From: Gammaproteobacteria bacterium
GTDB lineage: Bacteria > Pseudomonadota > Gammaproteobacteria > SZUA-229
DNA: 7,468 nucleotides
Direction: 5' to 3'
Assembly (NCBI GenBank): GCA_026998145.1
Contig: JALTRC010000581.1
Span: 1 to 7,468, forward strand
Shown: in pieces, positions 1 through 6,800 of the stretch
Numbering within the stretch: the first letter of the stretch is position 1
How the letters are laid out: every line of letters begins with the position of its first letter
Notes under the pieces: model-generated
What the model was told of the DNA's origin: nothing
The model's database searches: none
Seen by the model: only the letters and a program-made list of their open reading frames with translations
Position numbers and translations under genes: made by a program

Positions 1-453
1 GAACAGTTTATTGAAAAATCAAATCTTGAGTTGGGTGCCTTATCCAGGCCCAGAGCCTTTTCTATTTTAATTGTTGAAATAGATAATTTCGATAAAATCA
101 AAGATCAATATGGAGTAGAGGCCGGCCTGGTGACTTATAAAAAAGTCGCGACAAGCTTAATGTCGTCTCTGGGTGATAAAGATCTTCTGGGACGCTATGG
201 AAAAGAGGGCTTTATTATTCTGTTGCATGAAACCGACTTGCTTGATGCGAAAAAAATATCAGAGAATATCCGCAAAAAAGTCGAGCAGACAAAAATAAAA
301 ATCCCCGACGGTGTGTTATCTACAACCGTCAGCATTGGCTTAACTACCGTGTCAGATCAAAATGAAAATATGATGTCCATCATTCGCAAGGCGGATATGG
401 GCTTATTTGTTGCTAAAGAGTCTGGCTACAATACTGTTAAAGTGAGTCTGTAA
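1..453 (+). CDS. GGDEF-domain protein, C-terminal part, degenerate (5' end outside window)
   Basis: The reading frame is open from base 1 to a TAA at 451-453, so only the last 150 codons are present and the TTG at 31 is not a likely real start. The fold is recognisable: FSILIVEIDNFDKIKDQYG matches the first strand and helix of diguanylate cyclases, GRYGKEGF (near 190-213) sits where RYGGEEF is expected, and the end (ADMGLFVAKESGYNTVKV) matches the usual AD.ALY.AK..GRN closing motif. Key residues are lost. The signature reads GKEGF instead of GG[D/E]EF, the first metal-ligand Asp of the D-I-D motif is Glu, the Asn of IND is Lys, and the GHxxGD motif is GVEAGL. The inhibitory I-site RxxD is GDKD. 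Active cyclases need these residues, so I infer a non-catalytic GGDEF domain, perhaps a GTP or c-di-GMP receptor or a partner-binding module. The N-terminal sensor or effector domain is unseen. It converges with the regulator downstream. Confidence 0.85.
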   Translation, partial: EQFIEKSNLELGALSRPRAFSILIVEIDNFDKIKDQYGVEAGLVTYKKVATSLMSSLGDKDLLGRYGKEGFIILLHETDLLDAKKISENIRKKVEQTKIKIPDGVLSTTVSIGLTTVSDQNENMMSIIRKADMGLFVAKESGYNTVKVSL

Positions 454-491
454 AATACCGCTTTGTCATCGATTTGTGGCTCAGGCAAAAA

Positions 492-1832
492 CTAATCCAG
501 ATTATATTTCTGCATCCATCGCCACAGAGTGGTTCGATTGATACCCAGTTGGCGAGCCGCTTCTGCCTTGCTGCCATTACACCGTTCCAGCACGTCTGAT
601 ATTTCCTTGATATGACGGTTTTGCTCGCCTTCATCCATCAGTTCAAAGGCCTTGTGGGCGCTGCCGTAATCACGAATATCCTGTGGCAGGCTGCGCTCTG
701 TTACCTTGCCGTCGATGGCGCAGATTAATCCGTGTTCAACCGCATTTTCCAGCTCTCTTACATTGCCAGGCCAGGGATAATTCATTAATAAATCCATCGC
801 CTCATGGGTGCATTCTATATTGTCGGGATAGCCTCTGGCAGCCAGCTGTTTGCAAAAATGCTTGGTTAGCAGAGCAATGTCGCCAGGTCTTTCCCGTAAG
901 GCGGGAACGGTAATGGGAATAACCGCCAGGCGATAAAATAAATCAGCTCTGAACTGGCCGGCATCCACCATATCCCGCAGGTTTTTATTGGATGCAGCAA
1001 TGATCCGCACATCCACTTTTACGGTTTTATCCGAGCCGACCATTTCAAATTCCTGATCCTGAATGGCGCGCAATAATTTGGCCTGTAAATGCAGGGGAAT
1101 TTCACCGACTTCATCAAGAAACAGGGTGCCTTTATGGGCGGTTTGAAAACGCCCGGGCCGTGTGTGTGTGGCGCCGGTAAAAGCACCTTTTACATGACCG
1201 AATAATTCAGATTCCAGTAATGATTCTGGAATGGCTGCACAATTGACTTCAATAAAGGCTTCATTGGCACGTTGACTGTGGGTGTGAATCATACGACCCA
1301 GACGGGTTTTACCTGTGCCCGAATCTCCCTGTAATAATATAAATGCATTGGTAGGGGAGATCTGTTGCAGGCGTTCAATAATTTCCAGCAGACGAGGATC
1401 CTGGGTGGTGAGCGGGGTTCCTGCCGGATTTAATACGGCCTCAATACGGCGCCTGTCTGTGACATCCTTAAATAATAACAGGCGCTGCCTTTCACCACTC
1501 ACATCCGAGGCAATCAGGCCGCTGGTGATTTCAATATGCTTATAGCCGTCGTGATGTTTAAATTGCTGGTCAAAGCTGATGATATTGCCACTGGGCTTGC
1601 CAGCCGCATCCACTTCACCTGCATCTATAGCCGCTTTAAGCAGGGAGCGTTGCAGATTGAATTTGCCAATATCATTCAGCTTTTTTAATTCCTTATCACT
1701 ATCTATACCCAGTAAATGTTTTACTGCCGGGTTGTAGTAAATAATGTGCCCCATATTATCGGCAACCATAATGCCCTCATCTATGTAGTACACAATATTT
1801 TCAAACAATGATGCAAAATCGATACTGTCCAT
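492..1832 (-). CDS. Sigma-54-dependent transcriptional activator (PAS, AAA+, Fis-type HTH)
   Basis: A 446-residue bacterial enhancer-binding protein that would use ATP hydrolysis to open sigma-54 RNA polymerase promoters. Order of domains: an N-terminal PAS sensor (about residues 10-125, with DEGIMVADNMGHIIYYNPAV typical of PAS), a short linker, the AAA+ domain, and a C-terminal Fis-type HTH. Diagnostic AAA+ motifs are intact: Walker A GDSGTGKT (169-176), the sigma-54 contact loop GAFTGA (216-221), Walker B GTLFLDE (235-241), the arginine-finger segment FRADLFYRL (294-302), and WPGNVREL (354-361). The HTH is at about 421-442 (GSKAEAARQLGINRTTLWRW). There is no response-regulator receiver domain, so the signal probably comes directly through PAS. 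I chose the ATG at 1832 because AGGAG lies 5 bases upstream. A GTG at 1907 would add 25 residues but has no ribosome site and would place the operator cluster inside the gene. It is divergent from the SCP2/RND operon, which carries a sigma-54 promoter and is its likely target. The effector is unknown; AcoR-like regulators share this general build. Confidence 0.95.
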   Translation of the reverse strand: MDSIDFASLFENIVYYIDEGIMVADNMGHIIYYNPAVKHLLGIDSDKELKKLNDIGKFNLQRSLLKAAIDAGEVDAAGKPSGNIISFDQQFKHHDGYKHIEITSGLIASDVSGERQRLLLFKDVTDRRRIEAVLNPAGTPLTTQDPRLLEIIERLQQISPTNAFILLQGDSGTGKTRLGRMIHTHSQRANEAFIEVNCAAIPESLLESELFGHVKGAFTGATHTRPGRFQTAHKGTLFLDEVGEIPLHLQAKLLRAIQDQEFEMVGSDKTVKVDVRIIAASNKNLRDMVDAGQFRADLFYRLAVIPITVPALRERPGDIALLTKHFCKQLAARGYPDNIECTHEAMDLLMNYPWPGNVRELENAVEHGLICAIDGKVTERSLPQDIRDYGSAHKAFELMDEGEQNRHIKEISDVLERCNGSKAEAARQLGINRTTLWRWMQKYNLD

Positions 1833-1837
1833 TTTGA

Positions 1838-1842
1838 CTCCT
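1838..1842 (-). promoter_or_regulatory. Ribosome binding site deciding the regulator start
   Basis: On the minus strand AGGAG precedes ATG (1830-1832) by 5 bases (TCAAA). It is the only good Shine-Dalgarno sequence near the 5' end of this reading frame and favours the 446-residue product over the longer GTG-initiated one. Confidence 0.8.
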
Positions 1843-1868
1843 GAGTATTTGTGAATAATGTCACACAG

Positions 1869-1896
1869 ATGTTGCAACATTGCAACGTTGCGCAAC
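1869..1896. promoter_or_regulatory. Palindrome cluster, likely enhancer/operator of the adjacent activator
   Basis: A perfect 12-bp palindrome ATGTTGCAACAT (1869-1880) is followed by a perfect 10-bp palindrome GTTGCGCAAC (1887-1896), and GCAACGTTGC (1882-1891) bridges them. TTGC recurs at 1872, 1880 and 1888, an exact 8-bp period, and TTGCAAC occurs twice. The palindrome centres are 17 bp apart. Fis-type HTH activators bind as dimers or higher oligomers to such inverted repeats upstream of sigma-54 promoters. The cluster lies about 157-184 bp upstream of the predicted operon start site, a normal enhancer distance. It also lies between the regulator's start codon and its probable promoter, so binding could autorepress the regulator. 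That this regulator is the protein bound here is inferred from position and symmetry. Confidence 0.7.
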
Positions 1897-1908
1897 AATT
1901 CAGTCACT

Positions 1909-1938
1909 TTAATAAGGGCATAAACACTTTAAAATCAA
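1909..1938 (-). promoter_or_regulatory. Possible sigma-70 promoter of the regulator
   Basis: On the minus strand TTGATT (1933-1938) and TATTAA (1909-1914) are separated by 18 bases, a fair match to -35 and -10 elements. The start site would fall near 1902, about 70 bases before the regulator's ATG, with the palindrome cluster just downstream. The -35 element coincides with the predicted IHF site. In such AT-rich DNA a match of this quality can occur by chance. Confidence 0.35.
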
Positions 1939-1945
1939 TTACTTA
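1933..1945 (+). promoter_or_regulatory. Predicted IHF binding site
   Basis: AATCAATTACTTA matches the IHF consensus WATCAANNNNTTR at every defined position. It lies between the palindrome cluster and the sigma-54 promoter, centred about 114 bp upstream of the predicted start site. That is where IHF typically bends DNA to bring an enhancer-bound activator to sigma-54 polymerase. The consensus is short and AT-rich, so position adds as much weight as the match itself. Confidence 0.55.
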
Positions 1946-1966
1946 GAATGCCTGTATAAAAAATAT

Positions 1967-1973
1967 TGTTGCA
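1967..1973 (+). promoter_or_regulatory. Isolated TGTTGCA half-site
   Basis: TGTTGCA repeats one arm of the ATGTTGCAACAT palindrome at 1869-1880. It stands alone about 80-86 bp upstream of the predicted start site, without the matching second arm. It may be a weak extra contact for the activator or a chance occurrence. Confidence 0.25.
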
Positions 1974-2025
1974 TCTGGGTATTTTAATCTGATGATGCAC
2001 CCCTTATAAAACAATAACTTAGCGA

Positions 2026-2042
2026 TTGGCACAGTGATTGCT
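2026..2042 (+). promoter_or_regulatory. Sigma-54 (-24/-12) promoter of the SCP2/RND operon
   Basis: The sequence TTGGCACAGTGATTGCT fits YTGGCACRNNNNTTGCW exactly, with the invariant GG (2028-2029) and GC (2040-2041) separated by 10 bases. Transcription should start about 12 bases after the GC, near 2053, giving a leader of about 27 bases before the SCP2 start codon. A sigma-54 activator gene is divergent next door, and a palindromic enhancer and an IHF match lie upstream, so this is a strong prediction. Confidence 0.9.
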
Positions 2043-2079
2043 TTATTAAAAATATTAAAATGAATAAAAGGGGAAAGTT

Positions 2080-2472
2080 ATGACGATGTTTGATCAGCAG
2101 TGGATGGAAGGTTTTCAAAAAGCATGGAATGACGAACCTGCATTATCGGATGCACTGGCGAAAATTAGCTTTAACTCGAATATCGGTTATGGTTTTGAAG
2201 GCGATGATGCCCCCACTGGCATTTTACAGATTGAAAATGGTAAGGCTGTGGCGGCGGGTGAATACAATGGTGAAGAACTGAACTGGGATTTACGCGCCTC
2301 ACTGGATAACTGGAAAAAATGGTCTCAGAAGCCACCCGGCATGATGGGATTAGGTATGGCCTATACCACTCGAAAACTGCAATTTATTGTGGGTGATTAC
2401 GCCGCCATGGTAAAAGATCCCCGCATGGCCGGCCCGTTTATTAAAAGCTTTGCTGTAATGGGCCGAGTATAA
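2080..2472 (+). CDS. SCP2-like sterol/lipid-carrier domain protein
   Basis: A 130-residue single-domain protein. It resembles the SCP2 (sterol carrier protein 2) fold: a central acidic stretch with GILQIENGKAVAAGEYNGEELNWDLRAS resembles the beta-strand 'nG...v..g....d..i..s' pattern, followed by a W-rich helix and a late KLQFIVGDYAAM segment that fits the family's 'GkLkveGd...a' strand. The family binds fatty acids, acyl-CoA, sterols or other hydrophobic ligands in a tunnel. No signal peptide or membrane segment is seen, so the protein should be cytosolic. The ATG at 2080 follows AAGGGGAAAG (2068-2077); an ATG two codons later is a less likely start. It is the first gene after the sigma-54 promoter and lies 40 bp before the RND adaptor. 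Its ligand is unknown, and the link to efflux is inferred from the shared operon. The SCP2 call is by motif recognition and is less certain than the calls for its neighbours. Confidence 0.75.
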   Translation: MTMFDQQWMEGFQKAWNDEPALSDALAKISFNSNIGYGFEGDDAPTGILQIENGKAVAAGEYNGEELNWDLRASLDNWKKWSQKPPGMMGLGMAYTTRKLQFIVGDYAAMVKDPRMAGPFIKSFAVMGRV

Positions 2473-2512
2473 AACCATTCCTTATATAACCCCCATTCAA
2501 AGAGGTAGGGCC

Positions 2513-3778
2513 ATGAAGTCTGGCGACCTGATAATAAAAAAATTACCGCATCCTTCCCGTACAGGTTTGTCTGCCTGTTTGCTTGCATCATTCTGTTTAT
2601 CCGCCAGCACATTAGCGCTGGCCGAATATTATCCACAATCATCACAGATGCAATCGCAACCTTATTATCCAATGCAAAACGCAAAGCGGCAAAACATGGT
2701 GGTTACCGTTGCGAATGCACGCACTGGTGCGCATGTGGTGCTGGGAGGTACGGTTGAACCTTATAAGGAAGTCACCTTAACCGCGCAAATGCCAGGGCGC
2801 GTTGAGTATATTGCCGGCCAGGAAGGTGACTGGTTTAGCGAGGGTGACATACTGGCAGCGCTGGATGATGATGATGTGCTGGCGCAGCGTCGTCAGGCGA
2901 TTGCTCAGTTATACGGCAACGACTCAACACTGGAAAATGCCAATCTTCAGTATGCTCGTGAACTCTGGGCGCCAAAGGCATTAAAAAAACAATCCACCCC
3001 CAGCATGGGTTTTTTCCCCAATATGTTTGATAAGTTTTTTGGTGGCATGATGGGGCCATCGGGGGGAAGCAATGCTTATGATTTAAACCCATGGGTTCAG
3101 CGTGATGTGGATTTATTGTCCCAGTCCACCCATATCAAGCAGGCAAAAAGCCGTATTTTTGGGAGTCGTTCCCGCATTGATGAAATTGATGCCCGCTTAA
3201 GAGACACCCGAACCATTGCGCCTTTTGAAGGGGTGTTGCTGCATAAACTGGTTGAAGTTGGCGATACGGTTCAGCCGGGGCAGGCTTTATTAAAATATGC
3301 AGACACACGTAATTTACAGTTAAAAGTGGATGTGCCTGCAAGGCTGGTTTCCGTGCTTGAAAAAGACATGATGGTGCCGGCCAAACTGGATGTGGGTGAT
3401 ACCTATATTAATGTGCGGGTTGCACAGATTTTTCCATCGGCTGATGCCCAGCGCCACACGGTCACTGTAAAGTTTGATCTGCCGCCCGGTGTACCAGGCG
3501 GCCCTGGTATGTATGCGGAAGTGATGATTCCCGATGTGAATACCCCCATTCGTGATATGCCGGTTATCCCGGTTAGTGCTGTTGTTAAACGGGGTAGCTT
3601 ACCCTCTGTTTTTGTTTTAAATGAAAAAAATCAGGCTGAAATGCGTCTGGTCAGGCTTGGAGATTTAGTGGATCGCAATCATGTCTCTGTTTTATCTGGT
3701 GTTCGTGCCGGGGAGCAAATTTTTGCTTATCCACCGGTGACCATCCGCTCGGGCTGGAGTCCGAACAAGGCAAATTAA
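2513..3778 (+). CDS. RND efflux periplasmic adaptor (membrane fusion protein, HlyD/AcrA type)
   Basis: A 421-residue adaptor that would link an inner-membrane RND permease to an outer-membrane channel. An N-terminal signal peptide is visible: basic start MKSGDLIIKK, hydrophobic core about residues 18-35, and likely cleavage after ALA (residue 37). No lipobox is seen, so it is probably a soluble or loosely anchored periplasmic protein. Next comes a Tyr/Gln/Pro-rich stretch (38-56). The split lipoyl (barrel-sandwich) domain follows: VTLTAQMPGRVEYIAGQEGD (87-106) and TIAPFEGVLLHKLVEVGDTV (234-253), enclosing an alpha-hairpin region (about 122-232). The beta-barrel (about 267-340) and membrane-proximal domain (about 350-411) complete the family order. 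The hairpin carries an unusual Phe/Met/Gly-rich piece, GFFPNMFDKFFGGMMG (166-181). The start ATG has AGAGG (2501-2505) at 7 bases. The permease gene follows after 39 bp. Confidence 0.93.
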   Translation: MKSGDLIIKKLPHPSRTGLSACLLASFCLSASTLALAEYYPQSSQMQSQPYYPMQNAKRQNMVVTVANARTGAHVVLGGTVEPYKEVTLTAQMPGRVEYIAGQEGDWFSEGDILAALDDDDVLAQRRQAIAQLYGNDSTLENANLQYARELWAPKALKKQSTPSMGFFPNMFDKFFGGMMGPSGGSNAYDLNPWVQRDVDLLSQSTHIKQAKSRIFGSRSRIDEIDARLRDTRTIAPFEGVLLHKLVEVGDTVQPGQALLKYADTRNLQLKVDVPARLVSVLEKDMMVPAKLDVGDTYINVRVAQIFPSADAQRHTVTVKFDLPPGVPGGPGMYAEVMIPDVNTPIRDMPVIPVSAVVKRGSLPSVFVLNEKNQAEMRLVRLGDLVDRNHVSVLSGVRAGEQIFAYPPVTIRSGWSPNKAN

Positions 3779-3817
3779 AATCCGCTTTATTCAGTTTAAT
3801 TCAGGGCTAAATAGCAA

Positions 3818-6800
3818 ATGTCTCATAACAGCGAAGAACAAAAAAAACCGGATGACATCCCGGAAATCAATGAAAAAGAACTGGGTATAGCCGGACGCAT
3901 TGCTCGGCAGTTTATCAATTCACCGGTTACACCTTTATTGATGATGGCATTTCTTGGCATCGGTCTGCTTGGCCTGATGTTTACCCCACGCCAGGAAGAT
4001 CCCAAAATTTCCGTTCCCATGGTGGATATTTATTTCAGCTATCCAGCCGCATCAGCAGAGCAGGTTGCCAGCCTGGCGGTTAATCCGCTGGAACGCTTAA
4101 TCAGTGAAATTCCCGGCTTACGTCATGTGTATTCTGCCAGTGCTCGGGGTGAGGGCATGGTAACGGCGCAATTTATTGTGGGCGAAGATCTGGGTGAATC
4201 CATTGTAAAAGTCCATGACAAAATTCAGTCTAATCTGGACAAAATACCGCCGGGTGTTTCCATGCCTCTGGTTAAACCCATGGGAGCTGATGATGTGCCT
4301 GTCGTTACCGTTACCCTGTGGTCAAAAGATGGCAGTCTGGATGATTCAACTTTGCGCACACTGGCGCTGGATGTTTTACAGCGCATGGAAGAGGTTCCCA
4401 ATTCAGGTAAAGGTTTTGTTGTTGGCGGACGTGCAGAACAGATTCGTGTAGAAGTTTCACCGGAGCGTCTGAATGGCTATGGCGTCAGTGTAGAACAGGT
4501 GGCCAATACGATTCGTACTGCCAATGCTGAGCAGTCTGCCGGCGTTGTGGAAGGCCATAATCATGTGTTCAATGTATATACCGGTGCTTTTTTACGAAGC
4601 GCTCAGGATATTTCCAATCTTGTCGTAGCCATTCGTGATGGCTCGCCTGTATATGTTCGGGATGTTGCCTGGGTACATCAGGCGCCCGAAGAAACCAAAC
4701 ACCTGGCAACCTATACAACTGGCGCTGCCGATGAAGGGAAATCAGTAACCGCCAATGGCGCACCGGCCGTAACCATTGCGGTTGCAAAAAAAGTGGGTAC
4801 TAATGGGGTTACCGTTGCCAATCAGCTGATTGAAAAACTGAACTCCCTCAAGGGACATATTATTCCGGATAATGTCGAAGCCAGTATTACTCGTAACTAT
4901 GGTAAGTCGGCTAACGATAAAGTTAATGAGTTATTAATTGCCTTATTTGAAGCAACAGTAGCCGTGAGTATTTTATGTTTACTGGGGCTGGGCCTGCGTG
5001 CAGCATCCGTGGTTATTTTTGTCATCCCGGTGGTAATCTTAATGACTATCTGGGCAACCTGGGTTGTTGACTACACCATTGACCGGGTGAGTCTGTTTGC
5101 ACTGGTATTTACCATTGGTATTCTGGTAGATGATGCAACGGTGGTGGTTGAAAATATATTCAGGCGTTGGCTAGCCGCTGGAAAAACCACAACCAGAATT
5201 GCAGTCGATGCTGTCAGGGAAGTGGGCAACCCAACCATACTGGCCACATTAACCATTATCTCATCACTGATGGCAATGGGTTTTGTGAGCGGCATGATGG
5301 GGCCTTATATGCGACCGATTCCTGTGCTGGGTTCTGCTGCTATGTTCCTGTCATTAATTGCGGCATTTATTTTTGTGCCCTGGTTTGCCATGCGCCTGCG
5401 CCCCAAATTATCAGCACTGGAAAAAGCCGAAAAACGGGAAAAGAAAATAAATGCCATGGTGGCTCGTTTTTATAACCCCTGCATGATGCCCCTGTGTACC
5501 AATCGGAAACTCGGTCTGGCCTTTTTATTCACCTTAATTATTGCCACCTTCCTGGCCTGTTCCATGTTTTACACCCAGGCAGTTACCGTAAAAATGCTGC
5601 CCTTTGATAACAAGCCTGAATTTAATATTGTTATCAATATGCCAGAAGGTACGGCGCTGCCGGTCACCGCCAATGTTACCGCAACACTGGCTGAAAAAAT
5701 TCGCCATATTCCTGAAGTAACCGCCTTACAAACTTATGTAGGCACAGCTTCGCCATTTAATTTTAATGGCATGGTGCGTCATTATTATTTGCGTAATAAA
5801 CCCTGGCAGGCTGATATTCAGATAATGTTACTGGATAAAGATGAACGTAAAAGACAGAGCCATGAAATTGCTGTTGAAGCCCGTAAGCTGATTACAGAAA
5901 CCGCGAAAAAAATGGGCGCAAAAATACAGGTTGTTGAAATGCCTCCCGGCCCGCCAGTACTGCAAACTGTGGTCGCCGAAATTTATGGGCCGGATGCCAA
6001 CACCCGCCGTCAGGTTGCCCGTGATATGACAAAAATCTTTGAAGAAGCAGAAGGGGTGGTTGATGTTGATAACTATATGACTAAACCCTATGAATTCTGG
6101 CGCTTTGAAGTGGATACCGAAAAAGCGGTGCGTCGTGGAATCTCCGTCGATACCATTAATCGCACTCTTGCCATGGTAATGGGTGGCTATCAGTTAGGGG
6201 ATGTTAAAAAAGGCCGTGAGCTTGAGCCCACCTATATTGTCATTCAGGCTCCATTAGGCAGCCGCTCACAGATAAACCGTCTGGGTAATCTGCCCGTATT
6301 CAGTGTTAACGGGGATAGTGTGCCCTTAACTGAGCTGGGGCGCTTTGTAAAATCCATGGAAGATCCCATTGTCTACCACAAAGATTTGCGGGATGTTGAA
6401 TATGTGGTAGGTGAAATGGAAGGCCGTTTAGGAGCGCCGATTTATGGCATGTTTGCCATTGAAGATCTGCTGAAAAATTACACCACTCCCGATGGTGTCA
6501 AAATGACCGGTATGCCAATGAATTTACTGGGGCCACCAAAAGACAGCTTTACCAGTGGCTTTGAATGGGGCGGAGAATGGACCGTAACCTATGAAACTTT
6601 CCGCGATATGGGTGGTGCATTTATGGCCGCATTGCTGCTGATTTATGCACTGATTGTCTGGGAGTTTAAAAACTTTGCTCTCGGTGGTTTGATTATGGCA
6701 CCAATCCCGTTAACTTTGATTGGCATTATTCCCGGTCACTGGCTGGCTAATGCAGAATTTACCGCCACCTCCATGATCGGCTTTATTGCACTGGCCGGCA

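Noticed and set aside
454..491. A bidirectional terminator between the convergent GGDEF and regulator genes
   Set aside because: The 38-bp gap shows no convincing GC-rich hairpin followed by a T-run on either strand.
683..1545. Plus-strand open frames opposite the activator
   Set aside because: They lie antisense to the highly conserved AAA+ domain and encode nothing recognisable.
1833..1907. An upstream GTG start for the sigma-54 activator adding 25 residues
   Set aside because: No ribosome binding site precedes GTG 1907, while ATG 1832 has AGGAG at 5 bases. The longer version would also put the palindrome cluster inside coding sequence.
2473..2512. A terminator or separate promoter between the SCP2 and adaptor genes
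   Set aside because: The 40-bp gap holds only a ribosome binding site and no hairpin or clear promoter, which supports cotranscription.
3779..3817. A frameshift joining the adaptor and permease, which lie in the same frame
   Set aside because: Three in-frame stops (3776, 3797 and 3812) separate them, and each has its own complete N- or C-terminal domain.
5167..5475. A 102-codon plus-strand frame inside the permease gene
   Set aside because: It overlaps conserved transmembrane coding sequence in another frame and its Cys/His-rich translation has no family features.
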